NCBI GenBank assembly: GCA_965216135.1
Contig: CBDCFL010000020.1
Location: 186,001 to 250,000 of the forward strand
DNA from: CBDCFL01 sp965216135
GTDB taxonomy: Bacteria; Pseudomonadota; Alphaproteobacteria; Rhodobacterales; Rhodobacteraceae
DNA length: 64,000 bases
Direction: 5' to 3'
Shown piece after piece: positions 56,936-64,000 of the stretch. Within the stretch, counting starts at the first letter, position 1. Every line of letters starts with the position of its first letter. The notes beneath the pieces are model-generated. The model was given only the letters and a program-made list of their open reading frames with translations, was not told the origin of the DNA and made no database searches. The position numbers were made by a program, and so were the translations under genes.

Positions 56936-57586
56936 ATGCCAATTCTTATTGCAATTCTTGGAGTTCTCGCAGGGGCCCATTTCTGGATGCACCGGGCCCG
57001 CAATGCCGCCGATATGGCCACAGAAGTGGTAGATATGGCGCAAACAGCTATGGGTGCCGCGCGCAGGTACGGATTTCGACGCCGCGCCGAAAAACACCCG
57101 GTTGACTGTATCGATGAACAATCTCTGGCAGTCGGCGGACTGGCCGCAGCTTTCCTTGAACTGGGCGGTGTTGCGACATTGCAATCCAAACGTGCCGCCT
57201 TGGCTGGTTTGCAGTCGGCATTGCGGATTGATCTAACCCAGGCAGAAGAGCTGATGATCGTCGGCGCCTGGTTTGTTCGCGAATGCAACGGCCCGACACC
57301 GGCGTTCGCCCGTCTTGCCAAGCGGCTGAACAAGATCCAGGGCCCAGAGGCCATTGATCCCGCAACGGCGGTGCTGACCAGAATTTCCGAAGATGGCTCG
57401 GATGAACTGACCCCGGCCCAGATCGACGCGCTGGGCGACCTCAAACGCATATTCATATCAAATGAACCGGGTCATGGGACAAGCGTAATTTCCCGGACCC
57501 GGTGCTTGCCCGGCATCTGCGCCTGCCATAGAACGCGGGCAGCACAAACCCGCGGAAACATTCAACATGCTCGATCTGGCCTATGA
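56936..57586 (+). CDS. hypothetical protein with N-terminal membrane helix
   Basis: About 216 residues. MPILIAILGVLAGAHFWMHRAR is a single anchor, followed by a helical region MATEVVDMAQTAMGAARRYG and a TerB-like or helical segment AALAGLQSALRIDLTQAEEL. The last 30 residues overlap gatB's start and do not look conserved (RTRCLPGICACHRTRAAQT), so the true end may be nearer 57465 and a frameshift there is possible. GTG at 56927 is an alternative start. Function unknown. Confidence 0.55.
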   Translation: MPILIAILGVLAGAHFWMHRARNAADMATEVVDMAQTAMGAARRYGFRRRAEKHPVDCIDEQSLAVGGLAAAFLELGGVATLQSKRAALAGLQSALRIDLTQAEELMIVGAWFVRECNGPTPAFARLAKRLNKIQGPEAIDPATAVLTRISEDGSDELTPAQIDALGDLKRIFISNEPGHGTSVISRTRCLPGICACHRTRAAQTRGNIQHARSGL

Positions 57587-59078
57587 CAGCCCCGACCCCA
57601 AGGTAATCGCTGGGGCAACCGGCGACTGGGAACTCGTGATCGGCATGGAGGTTCATGCCCAGGTGGCCTCGGCGGCGAAATTGTTTTCCGGCACCTCGAC
57701 CCGGTTTGGGGCCGAGCCCAATTCCAATGTCTCGTTTATCGATGCCGCGATGCCGGGTATGCTGCCGGTGATTAACGAATTTTGTGTTGAACAGGCCGTG
57801 CGCACCGGGTTGGGGCTGAGGGCGAAGATCAATCTCAAAAGCGCCTTTGACCGCAAGAATTACTTTTACCCCGACCTGCCGCAGGGGTATCAGATTTCCC
57901 AGCTATATGAACCACTTGTGGGTGAAGGTGAGGTGCTGATCGAGATGGGCGACGGCACGGCGCGCCGCGTGCGGATCGAACGCATACACATGGAACAGGA
58001 TGCGGGCAAATCAATCCACGACATGGACCCGAATATGTCGTTCGTTGATCTCAACCGCACTGGCGTGGCGCTGATGGAAATTGTGTCGCGCCCGGACCTT
58101 CGCGGGCCGCAGGAAGCGGCGGCATTCGTCACCAAACTGCGCCAAATATTGCGCTATCTGGGCACCTGCGACGGCAATATGCAGAACGGCAATCTGCGCG
58201 CAGATGTGAATGTCTCGGTGTGTCGGCCGGGGGATCACGAGAAGTACCAGAAAACCCAGGATTTCAGCCACTTAGGGACGCGGTGCGAGATCAAGAACAT
58301 GAACTCGATGCGGTTCATTCAGGCCGCGATTGAGTATGAGGCGCGGCGTCAGATTGGTGTTCTGGAAAACGGCGGCAGCGTGGATCAGGAAACCCGGCTG
58401 TTTGACCCCGACAAGGGCGAAACCCGGTCGATGCGGTCCAAGGAAGAGGCGCATGATTACCGGTATTTCCCCGACCCTGACCTGCTGCCGTTAGAGATCG
58501 AGCAGGCCTGGGTGGACGACATTGCAGCCAATTTGCCAGAGCTTCCGGATGCGAAGAAGGCGCGTTTTATCAAGGAGTTCGGGCTTTCGGATTATGACGC
58601 GGGGGTGGTGACCGCGGAGGCCGAGAGCGCCGCCTATTTTGAAAAAACGGCCCGTGGCAATGACGGCAAGCTGGCGGCGAACTGGGTGATTAACGAATTG
58701 TTCGGGCGGCTGAAAAAAGACGATTGCGACATCGGCAATTCGCCGATTTCTCCGGAGCGGCTTGGCCAGATCGTGGCGCTGATCAGCAAGGGCCAGATTA
58801 GCGGTAAGATCGCCAAGGAAGTATTTGATATTGCGTACAATTCTGACCGTGATCCGAGCGAGATCGTCGAAACCGAGGGCCTGAAACAGGTCACCGATAC
58901 CGGCGCCATCGAGGCGGCGGTCGATCAGGTCATCGCCGACAATCCGGCGCAGGTGAAAAAAGCCAAGCAAAATCATAAACTTGCGGGCTGGTTCGTGGGA
59001 CAGGTGATGAAAGCCACGGGCGGCCGCGCCAATCCAAAAGCAGTGAATGAGCTGGTGGCGAAAAAGCTGGGATTTTAG
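57567..59078 (+). CDS. gatB: aspartyl/glutamyl-tRNA amidotransferase subunit B
   Basis: Converts misacylated Glu-tRNA-Gln (and Asp-tRNA-Asn) to the amide form together with GatA and GatC. 503 residues. GMEVHAQVASAAKLFSGTST near residue 29, RIHMEQDAGKSIHDMDPN, DLNRTGVALMEIVSRPDLR and CEIKNMNSMRFIQAAIEYEA are diagnostic. The C-terminal YqeY-like domain ends PKAVNELVAKKLGF. gatA and gatC are not adjacent. Intact. Confidence 0.97.
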   Translation: MLDLAYDSPDPKVIAGATGDWELVIGMEVHAQVASAAKLFSGTSTRFGAEPNSNVSFIDAAMPGMLPVINEFCVEQAVRTGLGLRAKINLKSAFDRKNYFYPDLPQGYQISQLYEPLVGEGEVLIEMGDGTARRVRIERIHMEQDAGKSIHDMDPNMSFVDLNRTGVALMEIVSRPDLRGPQEAAAFVTKLRQILRYLGTCDGNMQNGNLRADVNVSVCRPGDHEKYQKTQDFSHLGTRCEIKNMNSMRFIQAAIEYEARRQIGVLENGGSVDQETRLFDPDKGETRSMRSKEEAHDYRYFPDPDLLPLEIEQAWVDDIAANLPELPDAKKARFIKEFGLSDYDAGVVTAEAESAAYFEKTARGNDGKLAANWVINELFGRLKKDDCDIGNSPISPERLGQIVALISKGQISGKIAKEVFDIAYNSDRDPSEIVETEGLKQVTDTGAIEAAVDQVIADNPAQVKKAKQNHKLAGWFVGQVMKATGGRANPKAVNELVAKKLGF

Positions 59079-59223
59079 CGAAAATTGGTGTCGGCAACCT
59101 GTCGGCATCCTGTCGGACTCTTGGTTGGATTAGCGATCCCGGATTATCTTCAGCCGAGCGGCATAAAGTTGACATTGTGACGTGCCCAATCACAATACCT
59201 GACAATTCGTTAAGGCGGTATTG

Positions 59224-60573
59224 ATGGACAAGATTGAAAACATCCTGCACGCGTCAAAAGTCCTGATCAGCGTCGCGGTTGCCGCTGGCGCCAACTCGGC
59301 GACGGCTGGAGTGTCCTCGATTGTCGGTGGCGGGTTTTCGGTGCTGGCGCTGATAAAAAGTTTTGGTGACAAATCGACGGACCTGGAACGGAAAATTGCC
59401 GAGCAACTTGGCGAGGCTTTGGGCAGGAAAAGCCATCTTTCGGAAGCGTCGCGGTTGCTGATACCGCAGATGATCGCGGCCACTGCGCCGACGCCGAAGG
59501 CGATCATCGACGCGCAGCGTGATCCTGAGCGGATTTGCCGGGAGATGTTGGTAGGACTCAAAGACCCGGCGCATAACACGGCACTGGTCAAAGTCGACTT
59601 TGTGCGGGTGGTGTCGAAGATATTCGAGACTCTTCTGGAGGATGTGGATGTCAACGATGTGCTGCGCCCTGCATTTGAGACTGCGGTCGTCGAGCAACTG
59701 GCTCATATCAGGGACCAAGTTGACAGGTTGGTGGCCGGATCTGACGAGGCGGCGCGAAAATTCGGCATCAAGGAAGGTATGCTGATGGCGTTGGCGCGGC
59801 GCTACGCGGAAGGCGATGCAACCGATTTTGACTCGGCCCTGCGCGGGCTGGAACGCGCGTTCGAAGTAGTGGCGGAGGAAAAGGCGCGCGGTGAATTGCC
59901 GTCCAATTTGGGCGAGGCAGTGGACGCGGTGCTGAAACGCATGGCCGAGCTGAATGAGGCGGGCGAGCTGGACGCGGCGGCGGCGGCGGAGGTGGACCGG
60001 GCATTGGAGGCGGCGGAGGCAGAAGGCGAAGCGGTGGAAGCTCGCAAGGTGGCATTGTTGGAGGCCGGGGTGGAGCAGGACATCCTGCGCCGCAATCCGA
60101 CCTCAGCAGCGGCGCGGCTGGTGGCGCGACTGGGACTGGAGGTGGCTGAACCGGGCGCGCGGTTTGCGGCGCTGCGGGCGTTGCGGCGCGAATGGTATGA
60201 ACGCGGGCGCGACAAGGGGCTGAATTTCGATGCCGAGGTGGCGGTGGCACTGGCGCGGGCCTCGGTCGATCTGGCGCAGGGCGCGGATCAGCGCGGCACG
60301 GCGTTAAATGATCTGGGGCTAGCCCTGCAAACCCTGGGCGAGCGCGAGGCCGGGACCGGGCGGCTGAACGAGGCCGTCACCGCCTTTCGCGACGCCCTGA
60401 AGGAATGGACGCGCGAGCGGGTGCCGCTGGACTGGGCCATGGCGCAGATGAACCTGGGCAATGCGCTGGCAACCCTCGGTGAGCGCGAGGCCGGGACCGG
60501 GCGGCTGGACGAGGCGGTCAGCGCCTATCGCGACGCCCTGAAGGAACAGACCCGCGAGCGGGTGCCGCTGGAC
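59224..60573 (+). pseudogene. TPR-repeat protein, C-terminus cut off by IS66
   Basis: 450 codons before the IS66 end. The N-terminus (residues about 8-48, SKVLISVAVAAGANSATAGV then SSIVGGGFSVLALIKSF) is glycine-rich and hydrophobic. The middle is strongly helical and Ala/Glu-rich, with coiled-coil character (ELDAAAAAEVDRALEAAEAE). The end begins a TPR array of about 51-residue units: DWAMAQMNLGNALATLGERE, then AGTGRLDEAVSAYRDALKE. The whole array and any C-terminal effector domain are missing or beyond IS66. Such regular TPR arrays accompany signalling or conflict proteins, but that is inference. Confidence 0.65.
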
Positions 60574-60658
60574 GTAAGCGTCCGGTGTGCCCCGCCTAAC
60601 GGCGCAGATTTTGATGGGTTAGTGTCCACCATTGATAGTGGACACTTAGGGGCCCTCT

Positions 60659-61021
60659 ATGGCTGTGACGCAGAAGAAGCGGCGTTGGCCGGATGATGAG
60701 AAGCGTTCAATCTGTTTTCAGACGACGGCGGCTGGTGTTTCGGTTGCGCAGGTTGCACGTCGGTATGCGATGAATGCCAATCTGATATTCAAATGGCTGA
60801 AGGATGATCGGTATGCTCCCGCCGTGGATGTTGTGCCGGAAGCTGACGGCCCTGTATTTTTGCCAGTCGGGATTGAAGCGTCAGCCAGCGTTGATCCAGC
60901 CGTGACCAGCACTCCGTCAGGCCGAATTGAGATCGAGCTGTCCAACGGTCACCGGATTATAGCCGGGGGCGGTTTTGATGCGGATATGTTGGCACGTTTG
61001 TTGAAAGGGCTTTCTTCGTGA
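60659..61021 (+). CDS. tnpA: IS66 TnpA
   Basis: 120 residues: helix-turn-helix QTTAAGVSVAQVARRYAMNA followed by NLIFKWLKDDRY, and the family's C-terminal IELSNGHRIIAGGGFDADML. Its TGA overlaps the tnpB GTG start (GTGA). Confidence 0.88.
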   Translation: MAVTQKKRRWPDDEKRSICFQTTAAGVSVAQVARRYAMNANLIFKWLKDDRYAPAVDVVPEADGPVFLPVGIEASASVDPAVTSTPSGRIEIELSNGHRIIAGGGFDADMLARLLKGLSS

Positions 61022-61127
61022 TCCCCGTGCCAGGCAACACACGGGTCTGGCTGGCGGCGGGCGTGACAGACATGCGGCGGGGTTTCAATACTCTGGCGGC
61101 GCAGGCCGAGCAGGTTTTGCTAAACCA

Positions 61128-61547
61128 CTACCGGCTGATGCCGGTAGGTTTCCGTTTGGAGTGAAGCTCCAGATACTGAAGTATGACATCGTCAGTCACA
61201 TTGCCTGATGTGGTCGAGAAATATCCACGGGCCCAAAACCGCCTGCCCCAGTATCGTTTGCGCAGGTCCGGGAACTCCATCTGGATTTTGCGGGATGAGC
61301 GCCCCTTGATCCGCTGCATCACCGTCGACAGCGCCAGGTGCGGTGGGATCGACACGAACATATGAACGTGATCGTTCGACAGGACGCCCTTCTCGATCCG
61401 CACGCCCATTTCACTGCAGGTCTGGCGGATGATTTCACGCAAGCGCACCCGCATATCGCCGTGCAAAACCTTGAACCGATACTTCGTAACCCAAACGATA
61501 TGATATCGGTGATAAAATTTGGTATGACTACCAGTACAATAGGCCAT
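61128..61547 (-). CDS. tnpA: IS200/IS605 TnpA, HUH tyrosine transposase
   Basis: 139 residues. The HUH motif is NDHVHMFVSIPPH (about residue 60) and the catalytic Tyr lies in DDVILQYLELHSKRKP. N-terminal HIVWVTKYRFKVLHGDM is also typical. Its stop lies inside one terminal hairpin, and its start codon is at the edge of the 24-bp inverted repeat. Confidence 0.93.
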   Translation of the reverse strand: MAYCTGSHTKFYHRYHIVWVTKYRFKVLHGDMRVRLREIIRQTCSEMGVRIEKGVLSNDHVHMFVSIPPHLALSTVMQRIKGRSSRKIQMEFPDLRKRYWGRRFWARGYFSTTSGNVTDDVILQYLELHSKRKPTGISR

Positions 61548-61608
61548 GAGCCTTCCCCCTGATTTTGGCTTTCACCCAAGGGCGAGCCAAAATCAGGGGG
61601 AAGGCTCA
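61547..61608. promoter_or_regulatory. 24-bp perfect inverted repeat at the IS200 tnpA start
   Basis: TGAGCCTTCCCCCTGATTTT plus GGCT (61547-61570) pairs perfectly with 61585-61608, leaving a 14-nt loop. The inner arm touches the tnpA ATG and the AGGGGGAAGG-like sequence that would be the ribosome-binding site. IS200 is known to keep its transposase low through such leader structures. Confidence 0.75.
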
Positions 61609-61987
61609 TCAGAATTTAGCTGAAGCAGACCGGCTGGAAGCCGGTGGCTCTGACCCTAAGAATTGGAAAGTAGAGGATCCGTTTTCCGGCCATCTATTTG
61701 TGTTTCGGGGGCGGCGTGGTGATTTGCTCAAAATTATCTGGTGGGACAGCCAGGGAGCCTGCCTGTTTTCCAAGCGTCTTGAACGGGGCCGGTTTGTTTG
61801 GCCTGCCGCTAAAGACGGCAAGGTCTGCCTGACGTCGGCGCAACTGGCGATGCTGCTGGAGGGCATTGACTGGCGCATTCCACAGCGGACATGGCGGCCT
61901 TTGAAAGCAGGGTAATCAGGCGTAAATATCAAGTAATACAGGCGTTTATGGATTCACATTCAGGGCGCAATTCTGTATAGAATAGCC

Positions 61988-63330
61988 ATGTTGAACGCCC
62001 TTGATAACCTGCCAGAAGACCCCGTTGAACTACGGCGTGTCACCGAGCTTTTAGCGTCAGAGGTGAAGGCACAGGCGCTGATGATCGAGAAGCTTCAGCA
62101 TCAGCTACACGGGGCAAACCGGCACCGTTTCGGATCCAAATCCGAGGGCATGGATCAACTGCAATTGTTTGCCGAGAATGAAGAGATTGCAGAGGCGGCG
62201 GTAAAGGCCGCAGAAACCGCGCCTGCTGAACCGATAGAGCTGAAGGAAAAGCCAAGGCGCAAACCGCTGCCCGATCATCTGGAACGTATCGAGCAGGTTT
62301 TGTCTGTTGGCGAGGATTGCCCTGAGTGCGGTGGCGATCTCTCAAAGCTGGGCGAAGATATTACCGAAGAGCTGGAATACATCCCGGGCCGCTTTGTGGT
62401 GAACAAAATCACCCGACCGCGTATGGCCTGCCGTCGCTGTGAGGCGATATCGCAAGCCCCGATGCCCTCGCGCCCGATTGAACGGGGCCGACCTGGTCCC
62501 GGCCTGCTGGCGCATGTTCTGGTGAGCAGGTTTGCAGATCATCTGCCGCTTTACCGCCAGTCGCAAATTTATGCCCGTGAGGGTGTCGATCCGGATCGCT
62601 CGACTATGGCAGATTGGGTGGGCAAATCTACCGGGCTTCTGGAACCATTGGCCGAGGCCATTGCAAAACGGGCCAAAGGTGGCACATCCCTGTTTGCAGA
62701 TGATACCCCACTGAAGATGTTAACCCCAGGAAACAAAAAGACCAGGACAGCCCGCATCCGGGCCTATGTCAGAGACGAACGACCATGGTCCGGCCCGTGC
62801 GCCACAGGCGCACAAACAGACAATCTGTCCAGCTGTGCTGGACGGGCACCGCCCTGCGTTTGGTATCAGTTCACAGTGGATCGAAAGGGTGAGCACCCGG
62901 TCAAGCACCTGTCTGGTTATCAAGGCTGGGTGCATGCGGATGGCTATGCCGGTTTCAACGGCGTGTTCGGTGAAGGTAAAGCCACGGAAGTGGCCTGCAT
63001 GGCCCACATCCGACGCAAGTTTGTCGATGTGTTTGCCGCACAAGGTTCCGCCATTGCCGGGGAGGCCATCAAGCGGATTGCGCAATTGTATGGTGTGGAA
63101 AAACAGGCAAGGGGCCAATCTCCCGAGGCCCGTGCTGCTCTGCGTCAAGAAAATGCAAAGCCCATCTTCGATGATCTGGAAGAATGGTTGCGCGACCAAT
63201 TGCCCAAAATATCGGGCAAATCACCTTTGGCAAAGGCCATTCGATATGCCTTGGGCCGTATGCCCAAAACACGGCCCTACCTCGACAACGGCTTTCTGGA
63301 GCTGGACACGGATGTTGTTGAACAGCCCCT
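61988..63330 (+). pseudogene. tnpC: IS66 TnpC transposase, C-terminus replaced by IS110
   Basis: About 447 residues: leucine-zipper ALMIEKLQHQLHGANRHRFG, zinc-finger CPECGGDLSKLGE and CRRCEAI, and DDE motifs FADDTPLKML, HADGYAGFNG and a conserved ELDTDVVEQ glutamate at the very end. IS66 proteins normally continue about 50-70 residues further. A 17-residue insert follows RPWSG (see 62792). Confidence 0.85.
62792..62845. repeat. REP-like in-frame palindromic insert in tnpC
   Basis: Two perfect hairpins, GTGCGCC-ACA-GGCGCAC (62797-62813) and GTCCAGC-TGT-GCTGGAC (62827-62843), separated by 13 nt. They lie in a 51-nt, 17-codon segment absent from typical IS66 TnpC (which reads directly from RPW(G/S)G to APP). 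The frame is preserved. Confidence 0.6.
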
Positions 63331-63333
63331 TTC

Positions 63334-64000
63334 TTAGATTTTTTGGGTCTTTGGTGGCTTTTCTCGCCACGCCTCGACCATCTTTGCATAGGAAGCCTCG
63401 GCATTGGCAACCAGTTCCATTTCTCGATGTCGAAGTTCCTTGATCCAGTAATCACGCCCAGGACCGGCTTTCCCGTAGGCTTTAGGGGCTCCGGCGCGTA
63501 ATTCTAATTTGCGCATCTTCATTGCGACAAATGCCGGACGTGCCCACTGGTAAGGGGCGTCCTTGGTGAGGAGATGCCAGATCAGGGTTGCAATTTTGCG
63601 CGCAGTGGCAACCGCCGCAACATTGGCGCCCTTTCGATCTTTGATACGCAAAAAGAACGCACGCAAAGGACCGGGGACTGATACGCAAAAAGAACGCACG
63701 CAAAGGACCGGGGAGCGGCACCCCATGCGGCCTCAACCAGCATCGTTCGAGCGGTTGCATTTCCCTGTTTGGTGATCCTACCGTGGATGGCCTCGCGGGT
63801 GCCGGATTGGCGTACCCTCGGCGTTAAACCAAAGTAACTGGCAAGCTTCCCAGGGGTGGCGAACCGGCTGATATCTCCGATCGATGCTATCACGGCGGTA
63901 GCAATTACGGAGCTAATGCCAGCCACGGCCATCAGTTTACGCATCTGCGGATCGTCAAGAGAGATGTGGATCAGATCGCGCTCAAGCGTCTCCAACCGCC
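63334..64000 (-). pseudogene. IS110-family transposase, broken by a 37-bp tandem duplication
   Basis: Downstream (C-terminal Tnp_20) half: frame A has KLMAVAGISSVIATAVIASI, FATPGKLASYFGLTPRVRQS and GRITKQGNATARTMLVEAAW. Frame B has GPLRAFFLRIKDRKGANVAA, VATARKIATLIWHLLTKDAP and ends PPKTQKI. The join is within the 37-bp repeat (63642-63678 and 63679-63715), which shifts frame. An extra C near 63715-63725 also seems necessary to explain. The N-terminal DEDD domain is outside the window. Confidence 0.75.
63642..63715. repeat. 37-bp tandem duplication inside the IS110 transposase
   Basis: TGATACGCAAAAAGAACGCA followed by CGCAAAGGACCGGGGA occurs twice in direct succession with one terminal mismatch (C versus G). 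Confidence 0.9.

Larger units (their letters stand above)
61119..61667 (-). mobile_element. IS200-type element (HUH Y1 transposase)
   Basis: Hairpins near both ends: CTACCGGC-TGAT-GCCGGTAG at 61128-61147 and ACCGGCT-GGA-AGCCGGT at 61629-61645. No flanking duplication, as expected for IS200/IS605 transposition. Exact cleavage sites cannot be assigned, so the limits are approximate. Confidence 0.75.
61018..61915 (+). pseudogene. tnpB: IS66 TnpB, split by IS200
   Basis: First piece from GTG 61018: IPVPGNTRVWLAAGVTDMRR, then GFNTLAAQAEQVL. Second piece from about 61668: VEDPFSGHLFVFRGRRGDLL, KIIWWDSQGACLFSKRLERG and ending RTWRPLKAG. IS200 lies between, disrupting a typical 115-120 residue TnpB. 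Confidence 0.85.
60574..63330 (+). mobile_element. IS66-family element, right end lost to IS110
   Basis: The left end GTAAGCGTCCGGTGTGCCCC lies at 60574 and is typical of IS66. It holds tnpA, tnpB (split by IS200) and tnpC, and is truncated by IS110. Confidence 0.85.
63331..64000 (-). mobile_element. IS110-family element, partial at the window end
   Basis: It begins directly after the truncated IS66 tnpC (AACAG / CCCCTTTCTTAG) and contains an IS110 transposase on the minus strand. The rest continues past the window. No duplication is visible, as is usual for IS110. Confidence 0.7.

Noticed and set aside
59768..60250. Proline-rich minus-strand frame
   Set aside because: Mirror image of the Ala/Glu-rich coiled-coil part of the TPR gene; no other support.

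Overview
The window looks like the chromosome of a marine alphaproteobacterium, most likely a Rhodobacterales/Roseobacter relative. The sequence is GC-rich and carries a class I lysyl-tRNA synthetase, GatB, EttA, a DUF4864 protein, a DM13 protein, a cupin resembling DMSP lyases, a cobalt-type nitrile hydratase and the intergenic motif CAAATACTC. This placement is an inference from gene content. No rRNA or tRNA gene was recognised.

The dominant property is insertion-sequence load plus gene decay. I count about 17 elements or remnants from eleven IS families: IS30, IS630 (three subtypes plus a scar), IS21 (two), IS1182 (two), IS5 (two), an ISNCY/IS1202-like element, IS256 (two), IS3, IS66, IS200 and IS110. 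Many are nested: IS1182 in IS21, ISNCY in IS5 in an IS256 fragment, two IS630 in or at the end of IS256, and IS200 plus IS110 in IS66. In several cases removing the element and one target duplication restores a clean reading frame. Many other genes carry one internal stop or one 1-nt frameshift. This fits recent genome erosion, as in host-restricted or bottlenecked bacteria, but consensus errors could explain part of it.

Layout. 1-5.3 kb: zinc-ribbon protein, ParA-like ATPase, ABM monooxygenase, and a beta-helix protein broken by a stop and IS30. 5.4-11.3 kb: housekeeping block with DUF4864, DUF2270 (internal amber), LysRS, TerB-like, DacB (frameshifted at its SxxK motif) and NadD. 11.5-22.4 kb: nitrile hydratase alpha plus amidase, then an IS cluster, then nitrile hydratase beta and its accessory protein, the last split by IS630. 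23.8-29.3 kb: envelope genes (flippase-like membrane protein, GT87 glycosyltransferase split by IS1182, frameshifted sulfotransferase) and a RidA remnant. 29.4-31.0 kb: ettA. 31-43 kb: an IS nest containing an unrecognised broken two-gene locus, a LysR fragment and an intact FitAB-type toxin-antitoxin pair. 43-59 kb: two cold-shock genes with related leaders, BrnA-like protein, DM13, HAD (frameshifted), GST, a second GT87 (internal amber), peptidase C26, PepN, DMSP-lyase-like cupin, a split membrane-anchored protein, lytic transglycosylase-like lipoprotein and GatB. 59-64 kb: a TPR protein cut off by an IS66 that itself holds IS200, a palindromic in-frame insert and IS110.

Functional groupings: nitrile hydratase alpha, amidase, beta and accessory protein would convert nitriles to amides and then acids. 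The flippase-like, GT87 and sulfotransferase genes suggest a cell-surface glycan or lipid. The toxin-antitoxin pair lies among mobile DNA and has its own likely operator.
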